This document shows, piece after piece, positions 42,601 to 50,672 of a stretch of DNA of 64,000 bases (its first letter is position 1; every line of letters starts with the position of its first letter). Made by a program: the position numbers and the translations under genes. This DNA comes from Varroa destructor (lineage: Eukaryota > Arthropoda > Arachnida > Mesostigmata > Varroidae). The DNA is taken from assembly GCF_002443255.2 (NCBI RefSeq), contig NW_019211459.1, positions 19,278,524 through 19,342,523 on the forward strand. Direction: 5' to 3'. The notes under the pieces are model-generated. The model searched no databases. It was not told where the DNA came from and saw only the letters and a list, made by a program, of their open reading frames with translations.

Positions 42601-44376
42601 CTTGTTTATACCCAACGCTTGTATCAAGTCTAACGATGACCTCAGATGTTTGGGGGTCCGTCTGCTGCGTTCTTTTCATATCTGTTATTTCAAGCCTACT
42701 CAACCCTGTGGCAAGCACCATCAGAAGCGGACCTTTCGTTTTGTGCCACGCTAATACATTGGACCTGGCTGACATCTACGCAGGCACGTGTGTTTGGAAA
42801 CGAAGTCGGAAATACACCCGGTAAAAGCTTCGCCAAAGCGGTGAAGTTAGGCAGTTCACGAAGTTCACTATAGTAAGGTAAATCACGAAATCATTACACT
42901 AGCACGATTCCTTGACGTCTTTTAGGAACGCTTTAGTACTTATTCTATACTTCTATACTTCTTGCGCGCTTCTATACTTATTGCAGGTGAACGCGTATAG
43001 GTCTTTATCAACCCTTTGGACCCAAACATAATAGAAAAGTAATAGTTCTCGTGGACACTACCCAAATATATGAAACCTGAACTCCTTGCAGGGGTCCGCG
43101 TTGTCTCCAACACATTTGAATCAGGATTGAGCTGTACCTGGCAAAGATCAATAGGCAAGCTTCTGTCGCCAACGTCCTAATATGTTTCACAGGCCTCAAG
43201 CAGGCAAGAAATTCGGCTTTGCAGCTTTACAGCTCATTCTTGGTATATTGTTGGCACGTGCCATAACAATATATATACATGTTTCAGTAGTTGATTGGCG
43301 TACATCCGGATTACATAGACATACGTCAAGCTTTGCTTTATCAAAGGTGTGCACGTTGCATTTCATAATTCCGTTGAGAAACGAACACACAAATGCCCTT
43401 TTTCTAACGTATCTACCATAAGTACAGTTTCATACTGAATCGTTGTACATCTATTACTATTTGTGGTATACAGATACCGTAACTACACGGTGTACGACGT
43501 CGATCTAAAAAACACCACAGTATGATTTCGTTGTGTTTTATTGTAGCTGACGAATCCTATTAAATGAACTCTAATGCTGCAAATTTCCGGCATAAGAGAA
43601 TGCTTCATCTGCTATTGTTCCAGTGTCCAGTATTTGTTTAGCTTGTTGTTATATCTATCGATGGGGTTCGATATAAATGACAGAAAAAAATGTTATACGA
43701 GATGCAGCGTGACCATAAAGGGTGGAAACTGACTTAAAAACATACCCCAGTTTTCAGAAGATAGTATCCGAGCGTCTTCGAGCTCTCCAACCAAATGCCT
43801 CCTTTCTTTGGGTCTTCGTCAACAAGGAAGAGGCCATACTGACTAACTTCCTTAAGATCTTCTAGCTTGCTTTCGGGGATCTTTTCACGGACAATCCGGC
43901 AGGCATCAAACACCTATTATAAAATAAATAAAAAAACAACTTTTATTGGTTTTTGTTTGCAACTTCCTAGCAAACGTATTTCGTTCATCGTCGTCATCAT
44001 CACGAAGCAAGGATAGCAAGTTCCAATAAGTTAATAAATCAACACCTGTAAACCTACTTTCGACCTAATTTGTAATTTTGACGGCTCGCTGGAGATGCAA
44101 GCATGCAATCCTACATTAATGCAAACCAAACTAAATGTAAACTAAAACAAGACACACAGTTTGGGATCTCAAGGTTCGACTATAGAAATTCCAACATGAC
44201 GATATGATGTGTATACTTGCGCTTTTACATAGACTTACAACCGCGCGTTCGCTTACGGACGCTTATAGGGACAAAGGATAACACAAACTGACTATTACCT
44301 GTATGTTGGGGTCGAATTGTATCGTTTTTGTTGCCTTCCCACCGAAAACGGACACCTTTAGCGACAAAGTCGCCAT
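12453..44376 (-). CDS. rhea: Talin, complete 22-exon coding span
   Basis: Talin is a cytoskeletal adaptor. Its FERM head binds integrin beta tails and membrane lipids, its rod binds vinculin and actin, and its C-terminus binds actin and dimerises, linking extracellular matrix to actin at adhesions. Joining the 22 exons listed below gives 2,587 residues, against about 2,540 in vertebrates and more in Drosophila. Domain order is canonical: F0 (about 1-85), F1, F2, F3 (about 310-410), linker to about 495, rod bundles R1-R12, THATCH/R13 (about 2310-2495) and a dimerisation helix near 2510-2545. All junctions are GT-AG and phases are consistent, so there is no sign of a pseudogene. Head introns are long and rod introns short. 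The symbol is by orthology to the single fly talin. The identification is very secure; the exact C-terminal end and the 5' non-coding exon are not. Confidence 0.97.
12694..12893 (-). other. Talin intron 21
   Basis: A 200-bp GT-AG intron between the actin-binding domain and the dimerisation helix. Nothing else seen. Confidence 0.85.
12894..13071 (-). CDS. rhea: Talin coding exon 21 (THATCH/R13, second half)
   Basis: Encodes the rest of Val2449, residues 2450-2507 and two bases of Lys2508. ASSTAQLLVACKVK and MKRLQAAGNAVKQATESLVR complete the actin-binding bundle; the Lys-Val-Lys and basic C-terminal helix are retained. The following linker (QHIEQTQEFQLVINK) differs from vertebrates. Acceptor TTTACAG|TG, donor AATAA|GTAAAT, phase 2. 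The donor is inferred from phase and consensus. Confidence 0.94.
13295..13586 (-). CDS. rhea: Talin coding exon 20 (THATCH/R13, first half)
   Basis: Encodes residues 2352-2448 plus the first base of Val2449. VADENLNFDALILEAAKSIT, AATAALIKAAAMAQ, DDGQWS-like EDGQWSEGLVSAARLVAAAT, and ASEEKLISSAKQ are the hallmark of the I/LWEQ actin-binding domain. Acceptor ATCAACAG|GTT, donor CAGG|GTAAGC, phase 1. Confidence 0.97.
13761..13782. repeat. TA microsatellite
   Basis: (TA)11 within talin intron 19. Confidence 0.95.
15484..15515. repeat. Small AT-rich inverted repeat
   Basis: TATATAATTGTAG and CTACAATTATATA face each other across a 3-base gap in talin intron 19, about 80 bp from exon 19. It could fold as a short hairpin in the pre-mRNA. 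Confidence 0.85.
15596..15940 (-). CDS. rhea: Talin coding exon 19 (R12)
   Basis: Encodes residues 2237-2351. CAVRYRELLQEVL corresponds to vertebrate CANGYLELLDHVL. EALKGHDLDPEDPTVIAGTE, LLGAAASIDAAAKKLANLKP and REITVK follow. The frame runs on four codons into the intron before a stop, so the donor AAG|GTACAG is what joins it to exon 20. Acceptor TTTCAG|TCT, both phase 0. Confidence 0.96.
16118..16423 (-). CDS. rhea: Talin coding exon 18 (R12)
   Basis: Encodes residues 2135-2236. AMVTNVASLLKTVRAVEDE, SRGTRALEATIEAIYQEI, ATAKAVVAGTSCKQED and ANMGRKAIADMLQMCK match the R11 end and R12. Acceptor CACTAG|GCA, donor AAG|GTGGGT, both phase 0. Confidence 0.96.
16424..17015 (-). other. Talin intron 17 (592 bp)
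   Basis: A GT-AG intron. It contains a 9-bp inverted repeat, AGAGCTCGG at 16824-16832 and CCGAGCTCT at 16878-16886. No other structure seen. Confidence 0.85.
17016..17141 (-). CDS. rhea: Talin coding exon 17 (R11)
   Basis: A short exon encoding residues 2093-2134: VMLINAVKDVALALGDLIQA, then TKVASGKSINDPS and LKDSAQ. Aligns without gaps to vertebrate VLINAVKDVAKALGDLISATK. Acceptor CTTTTAG|GTT, donor CAG|GTAATA, both phase 0. Confidence 0.96.
17142..17976 (-). other. Talin intron 16 (835 bp)
   Basis: A GT-AG intron between exons 16 and 17. Nothing recognisable beyond splice sites. Confidence 0.85.
17977..18477 (-). CDS. rhea: Talin coding exon 16 (R10/R11, IBS2 region)
   Basis: Encodes residues 1926-2092. 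VHELGKACVKLC ends R10. VERVSHILAALKAGSRGTQA, STVSGIIGDLDTTIMFATAG and HRESILKTAKALVDDTKALV are among the most conserved talin segments and lie in R11, the region mapped in other animals to the second integrin-binding site. Acceptor CTTCAG|TTG, donor CAG|GTAGGT, both phase 0. Confidence 0.97.
18478..19150 (-). other. Talin intron 15 (673 bp)
   Basis: A GT-AG intron. Contains a long A run on the plus strand (18612-18635), which is a T run in the transcript, about 135 bases before the exon 16 acceptor. Confidence 0.85.
18612..18635. repeat. A24 homopolymer
   Basis: Twenty-four A on the plus strand, a T24 tract in the talin pre-mRNA. It could be the remnant of a retroposed poly(A) tail, but no element body or flanking duplication is evident. 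Confidence 0.9.
19151..19465 (-). CDS. rhea: Talin coding exon 15 (R10)
   Basis: Encodes residues 1821-1925. NDLVQTLQRSAAEAGFVSGV, LESINNAIAQLDQ and SSFADVQTEMDRNAKEIARI match talin at the R9/R10 boundary and R10. Acceptor GTGGTAG|AAC, donor GAG|GTAAGG, both phase 0. Confidence 0.96.
19655..20077 (-). CDS. rhea: Talin coding exon 14 (R9, autoinhibitory bundle)
   Basis: Encodes residues 1680-1820. Begins LNSSIRTLDQASIA; EQLGHCVLQLVSYFDSLVQ and KQQMLLLDQAKTVCEAAIQF identify bundle R9, followed by LYTAKEGAGNPKAPD. In vertebrates R9 folds back onto F3 to inhibit the molecule, and the key acid (Glu1770) lies in the helix corresponding to VCEAAIQF, so about Glu1783 here. That residue assignment is by alignment from memory. 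Acceptor CAATAG|CTG, donor GTG|GTAAGT, phase 0. Confidence 0.96.
20344..20677 (-). CDS. rhea: Talin coding exon 13 (R8/R7 end)
   Basis: Encodes the last base of Lys1568 and residues 1569-1679. AAKPLIAAVENLTAFAGAPEF matches vertebrate TAPLLEAVDNLSAFASNPEF. ARDLAVNPMNPPVW, VSDSMKKLVTLIKE and SAPGQKEC follow, closing R7. Acceptor TCATAG|G, donor AGA|GTATGT, phase 0. Confidence 0.97.
20681..20979 (-). other. Talin intron 12
   Basis: An AT-rich intron of 302 bp (20678-20979) between exons 12 and 13. It contains a short palindrome AAGCATCTGATGCTT. Nothing else seen. Confidence 0.8.
20980..22886 (-). CDS. rhea: Talin coding exon 12 (R4 to R8, 1,907 nt)
   Basis: The largest exon, encoding residues 933-1567 plus two bases of Lys1568. 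It covers bundles R4 to R7 and most of R8, the bundle inserted in R7. Diagnostic motifs, in order, are LKLSATSKVVGSSLAQIL, IDNAAVVVMRARDLITASQ, GILPGQKAVDDTIAAI, NVSISSSKLLVLSS, DSINQLIDVCSCSAPGQKEC, AQAAYLIGASEPSS and ATIIAKHTSSLCNACRMA. Acceptor TTTGCAG|ACC (phase 0), donor AAA|GTGAGT (phase 2). The whole exon is one open frame with no interruption. Confidence 0.97.
22887..23268 (-). other. Talin intron 11 (382 bp)
   Basis: Opens with the weaker donor GTTAGA and ends TTTGCAG. No other structure seen. Confidence 0.85.
23269..23865 (-). CDS. rhea: Talin coding exon 11 (R2/R3)
   Basis: Encodes residues 734-932. Opens VLAPTIADVACQTELENAGR, and contains MVRQAKIVATATSQLIQGIK and LLQAAKVLADATARMIEAAKG (R3 helices that include vinculin sites in vertebrates), ending KKVIQRLE. 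R3 is the mechanically weakest bundle in vertebrate talin-1; whether this holds here cannot be read from the sequence. Acceptor CTATAG|GTG, donor GAG|GTTAGA (a weaker donor), both phase 0. Confidence 0.97.
24041..24464 (-). CDS. rhea: Talin coding exon 10 (R1/R2)
   Basis: Encodes the last base of Ile592 and residues 593-733. TTLPEMTKHVATMATLIEDD matches the first vinculin-binding helix of R1 (vertebrate SSNLTEMSRGVKLLAALLEDE). KGVANAAAALVRKAKDVASQ and AFATSQLVSTAK match R2. Acceptor TGGTGCAG|T, donor AAG|GTATTA, phase 0. Confidence 0.97.
24650..24933 (-). CDS. rhea: Talin coding exon 9 (R1 start)
   Basis: Encodes residues 498-591 plus two bases of Ile592. The second half is clear talin: KKWKECQLDTHKQNIQ and AAMNAATAHVITLAS match rod bundle R1. 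The first 35 or so residues (PPLQAHVATLIESP onwards) look helical but align poorly with vertebrate R1 helix 1. I chose the acceptor ATCTCAG|CCG because it keeps frame with exon 8 (phase 0). The donor is GTGAT|GTGAGT, phase 2. Confidence 0.9.
25015..25042. repeat. (TAGA)7 tetranucleotide microsatellite
   Basis: TAGA repeated about seven times within the 269-bp intron that separates the talin linker (exon 8) from the rod (exon 9). Confidence 0.95.
25203..25622 (-). CDS. rhea: Talin coding exon 8 (F3 second half and linker)
   Basis: Encodes residues 358-497. TVKRWAASPNSFTLDFGDY carries the integrin NPxY-binding Trp (about residue 367, vertebrate Trp359) and the adjacent Arg. AQLIAGYIDIILK is the F3 C-terminal helix. 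EGDEGSTMVEESVSP matches the start of the talin linker. The rest (about 435-497) is Pro, Ser and Gln rich, as expected for an unstructured calpain-sensitive linker, and is lineage specific. Acceptor TTTTCAG|GTG, donor AAT|GTGAGT, both phase 0. Confidence 0.97.
25899..26102 (-). CDS. rhea: Talin coding exon 7 (F3, first half)
   Basis: Encodes residues 290-357, the start of the F3 PTB-like subdomain. After WHRKSMGLSEVDSKVRYVQ come ARSLKTYGVTFFLVKEKMKG and KNKLVPRLLGIT. The KMKGKNKL loop, which in vertebrates contacts the membrane-proximal integrin beta tail and lipid (Leu325 there, about Leu333 here), is unchanged. Acceptor TTTTCAG|TGG, donor AAG|GTAATA, both phase 0. Confidence 0.97.
29985..30001. 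repeat. AT microsatellite
   Basis: A short AT dinucleotide run immediately before the first copy of the 29-bp repeat in talin intron 6. Confidence 0.9.
30012..30040. repeat. Dispersed repeat, copy 1
   Basis: Twenty-nine bases (beginning GATGTGAGAGCTATCGG) match 30754-30782 at 26 positions, and the three differences are all transitions. Both copies are followed within about 20 bases by GCAGAC or AGCAGACG. It looks like the remnant of an older duplicated or mobile sequence. Confidence 0.75.
30063..30086. repeat. Small palindrome
   Basis: ATTAGAATAT and ATATTCTAAT separated by four bases, 23 bp after repeat copy 1. It could be a terminal hairpin of the same remnant. Confidence 0.8.
30754..30782. 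repeat. Dispersed repeat, copy 2
   Basis: Same orientation as the copy at 30012-30040, about 740 bp away within talin intron 6. Confidence 0.75.
33768..33959 (-). CDS. rhea: Talin coding exon 6 (F2)
   Basis: Encodes residues 226-289, the helical F2 subdomain. Visible motifs are ARDAILNTTHPV, EACEFAGLQCQIQFG, KHKAGFLELKEFLPK and, at the end, KRIFE. Basic residues of F2 that orient the head on membrane in vertebrates fall in this part. Acceptor TTCCAG|GCG, donor GAG|GTAAGC, both phase 0. It sits only 180 bp from exon 5 but 7.7 kb from exon 7. Confidence 0.97.
34140..34274 (-). CDS. rhea: Talin coding exon 5 (F1/F2)
   Basis: Encodes residues 181-225. Begins VDHCKTLRELGI and contains ETLTLRRKYFFSDSNVDSRD and PVQLNLVYVQ, nearly identical to the vertebrate FERM segment (LLLRRKFFYSDQNVDSRDPVQLNLLYVQ). 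Acceptor TTTCAG|GTG, donor CAG|GTATTT, both phase 0. Confidence 0.97.
34275..35865 (-). other. Talin intron 4 (1.6 kb)
   Basis: A GT-AG intron between exons 4 and 5 in the FERM region. No recognisable element. Confidence 0.85.
35866..36029 (-). CDS. rhea: Talin coding exon 4 (F1 with its loop)
   Basis: Encodes residues 126-180. Begins GITNHEEFSLVRDV, continues through an acidic and basic stretch equivalent to the flexible F1 loop that contacts acidic lipids in vertebrate talin, and ends KKKLKTDDDLNW. The loop is rich in Glu, Lys and Arg, but its sequence is divergent from vertebrates. Acceptor ATATGCAG|GC completes the split Gly; donor TGG|GTGAGT, phase 0. Confidence 0.94.
36030..38711 (-). 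other. Talin intron 3 (2.7 kb)
   Basis: A GT-AG intron. Short open frames on both strands have no recognisable product. No clear repeat. Confidence 0.85.
38712..38841 (-). CDS. rhea: Talin coding exon 3 (F0/F1 junction)
   Basis: Encodes residues 83-125 plus the first base of Gly126. Starts DLLEYRKKMRNLRIRLLDG, matching the end of F0 and the first strands of F1 (vertebrate DTMEYRKKQRPLKIRMLDG). It continues through VDDSQPVANMM and VICSKIG. Acceptor TTTTCAG|GAC, donor ATAG|GTAAGT, ending in phase 1. Isolated between introns of 4.9 and 2.7 kb. Confidence 0.95.
38980..38998. repeat. (TAA)6 microsatellite
   Basis: A short trinucleotide run about 140 bp upstream of exon 3. Confidence 0.9.
42943..42979. 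repeat. Tandem TTCTATACTT motif
   Basis: Three units, at 42943, 42951 and 42970, the last separated by CTTGCGCGC. A local slippage product in talin intron 2. Confidence 0.75.
43244..43271. repeat. Imperfect hairpin around a CACGTG core
   Basis: TATTGTT-GGCACGTGCC-ATAACAATA folds with a one-base bulge. The centre is a perfect GGCACGTGCC, which includes an E-box hexamer. A role is speculative. Confidence 0.6.
43746..43913 (-). CDS. rhea: Talin coding exon 2 (F0)
   Basis: Encodes residues 27-82 of the F0 ubiquitin-like subdomain. Visible family motifs are VFDACRIVREKIPES near the start and GLFLVDEDPKKGGIWLE in the middle, followed by TLGYYLLKTG. The exon has no in-frame ATG at its beginning, so it is easily missed by simple ORF scanning. 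Acceptor ATAG|GTG and donor GGG|GTATG, both phase 0. It follows a 385-bp intron and precedes a 4.9-kb intron. Confidence 0.95.
43914..44298 (-). other. Talin intron 1 of the coding region (385 bp)
   Basis: A GT-AG intron between coding exons 1 and 2. Nothing else seen. Confidence 0.85.
44299..44376 (-). CDS. rhea: Talin coding exon 1 (start of F0)
   Basis: Encodes residues 1-26, beginning MATLSLKVSVFGG, which matches the conserved talin N-terminus (vertebrate MVALSLKISIG). I chose the ATG at 44374-44376 because it aligns with the family start and has G at +4. The residues upstream in the same frame have no talin similarity, and the frame is interrupted there by a strong pyrimidine tract and AG (44384-44385). 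The exon therefore probably begins at 44383 with 7 nt of 5' UTR; a second AG directly before the ATG (exon start 44377) is possible. It ends CAG|GTAATA in phase 0. Confidence 0.95.
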
Positions 44377-44405
44377 GCTGAGGCTGCAAACGAAACAGTG
44401 GAATA
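44377..44405 (-). promoter_or_regulatory. Splice acceptor and pyrimidine tract before talin start codon
   Basis: Reading the minus strand toward the ATG there is a pyrimidine-rich run (CTTTTCTCTCTATTCC, then TGTTTCGTTTGCAG) ending in AG at 44384-44385, seven bases before the start codon. This is a good 3' splice site and implies a non-coding first exon further upstream. Established for many eukaryotic genes; inferred here. Confidence 0.75.
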
Positions 44406-45493
44406 GAGAGAAAAGCTTAGAAAAAACATCCCCTCCGATCGCATATACATTACTGGTACACAAACGTCTCGAACAGCAGAACTAGTTCTCTATAATCTAT
44501 TGATTCGCTTCCGTCCGCTATCTGTTCAACCAGTCATATTTCCTATTTGTACATTTCTCTGCTTTGAAAACGGTATATTGTCGCCACACAAAGTAGATAT
44601 GTCTACGAGCTGCTCAGAGCTAGCGGCGCGTCACAAAAGCTAGACTCATATCCAACAGATTATCCGTCAGGCTTTCGTCGCAACCACTAGTACTTTTTTC
44701 TGTGTCTTTTGCTATCGTACTGTTTTTATTCATTATTATCATTCTCAACCTATAGTATTTAATACATGGCTATATTCTGCAACACTTCCCTCATTTACGC
44801 GCTTTGCATCTGTCTGTATAATGTTTGTAACTACCCCAGTTCTCCATTCGGCCGCCAGCTCACAGGCGACAAGATCCATTCGGTCATGTCAATATTTGGA
44901 TAATTTGGGCGGTCTCAAAATAACTCTTTTATGGTATTATTCTATACAAGCCTCCGGCCGTGACTTCAGAAAAGCACAGTTCCAGAGCTTCTGCTACAAC
45001 AGCCCACACCGACTTAAACTACTCGACTTGTTTGATAGATTATAGCAAACATCCATGCATGGCCTGTTTCCATTAAGGGGACTGACTTCTAACTTACGAA
45101 CGAAAATGATCTATGGTGATGAGCTTCACAGAAGGTTTCAAAAACAGCATCTACACGCAAAATGGTGTATTTCAATCGTCAGATCGTTCAAGAGTGTTAG
45201 ACTTCTATCTGGTCTGCTAGTGGATAGCACAATGAATAAACATATGTAATATTCCGAAGAGATTTCGGCAAGCAGCCTGGCGAATTATTGGCTATTCAAT
45301 AATGTTATATAACAAATAATAATTCAGATGCTAAGGATGTTCTCGCAAAAGAATAGACTGCCTTGAAAGCTCCATAACCTTTCTGGTGCTCCCTGTAGCC
45401 AAATACCTAGAATAGTTCGAAAAGTGCCTATCTTATTTCAGTCTGTCGTCTCTTTACGTCCAGAACTGATTGCATTGACGTTCAGGTTGCTAC

Positions 45494-45511
45494 GGCTCCG
45501 GCTCCGGCTCC
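45494..45511. repeat. (GGCTCC)3 hexanucleotide repeat
   Basis: Three exact units followed by GGCTTG. Short, in non-coding DNA. Confidence 0.85.
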
Positions 45512-48500
45512 GGCTTGGGCCTGAGGTTTTCATTACTAGGCCACCAAGGTGTGGTGAAAATTATGTAGCGATTTAGAGTTTTACTTACTTATACTTGACA
45601 ACTCCTCCGAGAAGGAAACAAACGTAGATACGTTAGGACCGTTAAGTAATCCTCTAAACAAATATATAGTGCCACTGCTAGACGACCCTTGGTAGAGTTG
45701 TAAGCGAAACAGTTAACAACGATTTACTCAATATCATTACAGATTGCCCAGTCTCTTGGGAAATTAAGCATTACACATTTCTTTCCAGTGTTAATCTGTG
45801 ACCTAACTACATGGTTCTGAAAAACAGCATAACACAGAAAAAAACAATCCCATCACAATTATATGTAACAAATATAAACTATCACAAATGGCAAGGATCA
45901 TAAGGCGAGAAAATATACCCAGTCACTTGTTACTGGTTATTTGTTTCAGTTCTATTGATTGTTCTATTGTACTACCAATTTGCTTGGTCATATTGTGGGC
46001 TCGTCGCATCACCTGTAGCCGGCAAGTTCTAACCACTATCGCACCACGGAAGGTACACATGGTGTTGACAGCCATTATCTGGTCGGGGAAAATAAACGCG
46101 AGTAAGCAGACAAGATGGTTGTCAGTTCGGTTCACAAGAGGGACTCCATTTCGGTCGTCAGCGCGTATTCCCATCCCACCCACGCTGACCCGCGTACATT
46201 CCGACGTAGCAAAGGGTCGTAGCGTTCATTATGTGGATATGGTTGTATTTGCGTCATTAAGATGAACACAAACACGTATATACGTAAATCTGTTTTGCGG
46301 CTGGCTAGAAAAGAGATCAATGTCAAGCCTCTTAGTGTGGTAATTACACATACGTTTACTGGCCGCTGGAAAGGTAGCGCAGATTTTCGTTAGTAGCAGG
46401 GCATGAAAGGTAACGAGCAAACATTAGATTCGTTGATGAGGTCATCGATCAACCGTTTATGAATCATACGCAAACCGACAACTCGTAATCAGCTTGCGAT
46501 GTAAGCTCTACTGAGTATTTCTAATTACTGTCATGGAATAAAACGTAATCGTGCCGTTTTAGGGCAAGAGCTTCCGTAAGAATTGGGCCGAAGAAAGGAA
46601 TGCTGACGTTCAAGGATCAGAAATACCTTTGTTGACCTGATTGATCCGATTTGATGGTAAGTCTGCTCGCTATATAGTGGAATCTATCGATTGAACGAAA
46701 AAGACGGTTGTGTAATTTGACATACATGCGTTATAACTGATGACGTCAATCGGCTTGTCTGCCATCCAGCGAAGTATGTTTCGGAATTCTGCGCGTCTAA
46801 TTGAAGTCGGCCAAAATCGCACTCAGTTAATGGCCGGCCTGTTTTACAACAATTTTACGAAGAGGATCAGTACGGCCTTGATTTTCGTAGGATAAAATGG
46901 CCTGGTCGAGTCGAAGCGTGACACGTAACTGAGACGTCAGCCGAGGGTCAACCGGAACCCAAAGGGAAAAGAACGATAATAGCTGCGTCGATAAAACCAC
47001 TGTAGTCCAGATCACACTATCCAATGCAAAGAAACGTCTTTTCAAAAATTTTTGGCAAAAATACACACAAGGGCAACAGCCAATTAGAAGAAGACTCGCT
47101 GATTGCTCCGTTTAAGTCTTTGGCGGAACTTTTAACAACGTCAAACGTGTGATCCGTACAACAATGATTGGAACTTTCGTGCTGATATACGGTTCTTGCA
47201 AAAGGTTCGTTAGAAGCAAATGTTCACAAGTGTACAGTTAAATGCCTGCGCAAAACCGCAGCGATTCGAACGAAGGAATAGTGTGTATCGAAAACATTAA
47301 ATTCAGAGGTCTGTTTATCGTATCGTACATGCTTCAGATGCGAAAGATATCAAACGTTAATAACGAGGATTTGATGAATAGTGCGTTTATACGATGGCTG
47401 TCACTTTCAATAGACCTAGAAATTGCACAAAACGTTTTATCGAGCATCCATACATTAAAAATAACAACGTATATTACAGAAACATTGCGTTACACAGGTA
47501 CAGCGAATCGTTCTACACTGGGCTGTGGTGTACGCGCGTTCGTGCAGAGTCATCTGTAGAAGCGTGTCGTCGTATTGATGAACCAGTTAGGGAAAAGGAC
47601 ATCGTGCCAGCGGAACTGCCGGTACCAGCTCAAACCACAAATGTGTATATTTGACTTGGCGGTTCCCCATAGTCTAACGTCCTTACTAACGACAGTATGC
47701 GCCATGTTGTACGCCCAGTTTCTGTCTGCGACTGATTTAGCGGCCAGTAAATGTCTACTATGTCAATGCAGTTGGCAATGTTCCTTTTAGTGAACTGGAT
47801 CGCGGCCGACCGATGCTCCAACAAAATGATTCATCATCTATGCGTCATACGCCGATATAGTGTCTCATACTTCGATGCAAAAAATCTCACAATTACAACT
47901 TCCGCTAGCTAAAGTTTGCGTGTACCGAAACGCTACGTAACCTAAAACGATTCTTTGGTTTTTAGATCCGCTTATGTCATATACTAATCATGTACCAATA
48001 CGAGTCATTTTAATTCTCAGCTAACCAAAATTTTTTTTGCCACTTATGCTATACGCGATTTCAGCTTTCGAGCCTCACGCATTTACCCACTGGGTCAAAA
48101 GAAGCATCTCCTATAGTAGTGGTATCCTAAGGCATTCCGCTTCTAAGAAATAATTCATTCAATAAAATCTATCAAAGCTGTCTTTCTTTACCGAATAACG
48201 TAATATACGAAAAGCCTCTTATCAGAGATACCTATCTGATTTTCCGAGTCAGACACACACAAGTTGATTTTTACTCAACTTTACCTGATTTCGTTGTTCT
48301 TGCCATTAGACCACATTTCTTAGAACTTAACTAAAACTTCTAACAACCAAAGAAATAAGCGATAGACTCTATCGCTACTTGCGTATCTAGTCCAATGTCA
48401 TCGGAACAGACAATAAGAATCTCATCTTTTCGTATTTCGCACCTATATGGATATATGTTTATCGCCATGCAGTACCGTGTCACACTGAACGATGCAACAT

Positions 48501-49967
48501 TCGAACGTGTCGAAAGACCCGCTGCCAGTTGCTCAGTTAATCAACTGTCATTACTTCTACTATTCTACAACTTGTCTAAAGCATTTTCTAGGGACTACCG
48601 TTATTAATTGTTGTAATTCCAATAGAGAAACTAAATAGATTTAACGAAGGAGTGTCCATTGTATAGTCGCATAAAAGGTCTCATATTAATAACACCAACA
48701 TCCGATATCGGAAACGCAACACTGAAAATATAGGAAGCCATACTCGTTTCGCATATTTTCAAGTAGCTGCTATCCTGGGTTGTATGCGGTGGGTCGTTGC
48801 CGCGTGCTGACCTCCCAGCTATCCAGTTGACCTATAACGATTATTTTTTCGTAGTAGTCGGCTGTCCTTTTAAGGAACTACACGTAACGCACTTTTCAGG
48901 TCGATAAATATCCGGCCTAGTTGAGCTATGCTAAGCGATCAATAGTAAGGGCTCTATAGCATCACAATAGCTTTATCATCAAAACAATATGCTTCAGTTT
49001 CTAGATCACAGCCTTCATTATCCAGTTTCGCGCGTGAAAGAATCACCGTTCCGCACAATCACTATCATTGAGTAGGTTCCCCTCAGCAAAGTATCCAACC
49101 AGGCCTCACTTCTTCTCACGTACGACAATGATGATGATCAACACTTACTGCGTTAATCGGCAATTTTTTTAAATGAGGAAAACTGTGCACAGCTCAGAGG
49201 GCACGAGACAGTTAAGTTTGCGATCTCAGCACCGCCGATTCGTCACGGTCCTAAAGGGGCTTAACAGCGTCCCTCCTGCCCATTCATTTCTATATAATGT
49301 AGAGCTCGGGGCCTCTATTACACAAGACATCAGTCGGATCAACGTACAGCCAGTCGGATAATAGTACCCAGATATAGGGTCAGCTACAACGCCGGAAAGA
49401 GGCGCAGGATCGTAAGGATAGGGGAGTTGCACCGAAGAAAGAACAGGCCCTTCCTGTAATCCCCAACGGCCGCAGTTCACCGGTATAGCATTCGTCTGCT
49501 TACTGTGAAATGGTACTATTGCTAGTTGTTTAGCTTTCTTCGCCGGCCGCCCCAGTAGCTACCCTAGAGTACTTAACTCCCTCTGTTCAACAGTTGCTGG
49601 CCGGCCTCGTCAGGGCCGTATTGGCAAATCTGTCAGAGCTTAAGGTCCTAAAATTTATACACAGGCCGGGCCTGTTCGTTAGGCCGCCGTGTGTGAGAGC
49701 TTAAACTGTGATGTAGATCGCCTCCCGCTGTGGCCGGTTTTGGGACATAGAGGTGAACAAGAGGAAAATGAAGAAACAAAGAGACGACAACCACCAGTAC
49801 AAAAAGGCCTGTTGAAAGCAATCGTGATGACCGAAGCGTGAACAAGCGACAGTAGCGTGCAGTGCTGCTGTGCCGCGGCTTCCTGTCGAATGAGTAAAAG
49901 GCCCTAGTTGCTTCTTCACTCTGCCCTGCCTTTGGGTCTGGGTCTGCTTCCCTTCTCTTAGGCTAAA

Positions 49968-49988
49968 GCAGCAGCAGCAGCAGCAGCG
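49968..49988. repeat. (AGC)n trinucleotide repeat
   Basis: About seven AGC/GCA units in a locally GC-richer stretch. Confidence 0.9.
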
Positions 49989-50640
49989 GCATGATGTTGC
50001 CCTATTCGAGATTCTTTTCCGTCGCCGGGCCTTGTAATCGTAATAGTTCTATGACTTCCAGTTGTACTATTACGATAGTGAATATTCAACTGTGTCCGGT
50101 CTTCTATGGAACTGTGGCAGCGGTGGCGCTAACTCCAGCTAACATGCGACGCCTCGATCGTGCTTGCGTACAAAGTAGATGTAGCCAGCTGAATTTTTGG
50201 CAGCATTCGCTTGACTAGATATCTATATGTATATCTCGCGAACTTCGTTGACGTCTTCGAGCGTATCCGAATACGATAAAAACGAAGCAGAAACTGGCTT
50301 TGTTCAGTTCTCTGGCCCTATGGCCACACAGTGTTGTCTCAGTGACGGATGCGCCTGCCGTTGACTTGTGTTTCGTTGCGGACTGCTCTGGGACTAGCGG
50401 TAGTTAACGCTGCTCATTAGAGCCCTGCACTCACTGCTAGTGCTGCTATCAGGTTCATTATCGCTGCTGGTTTTACGGTAATGGTTCTAGCATTATCTTA
50501 TAGAAGAAGTGTTGCTACCCGTACCAGTATGACGCTTTATAGTGAATAATGGCCGACTGTGACACTTGCTGTCTCTCTTGCTCACTGGCTTCTGCTGTTT
50601 TGTTGCGGTTTCTCTGTCGTATATCGCCGTAACTGGCTTC

Positions 50641-50672
50641 GTCATCGTCGTCGTCGTCATCATCATCCTCGC
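50641..50672. repeat. CGT/CAT trinucleotide repeat
   Basis: Runs of TCG and TCA units (GTCATCGTCGTCGTCGTCAT and on). On the minus strand they read as Asp/Met/Thr runs in spurious frames. Confidence 0.85.

Larger units (their letters stand above)
38842..43745 (-). other. Talin intron 2 (4.9 kb)
   Basis: A GT-AG intron. Contains a TAA trinucleotide run (38980-38998), A runs near 40128 and 40977, a tandem TTCTATACTT motif near 42943 and an imperfect hairpin near 43244. No nested gene seen. Confidence 0.85.

Noticed and set aside
45888..46265. 125-residue plus-strand open frame
   Set aside because: No domain, overlapping frames of similar length on the opposite strand, and no codon-bias signal.
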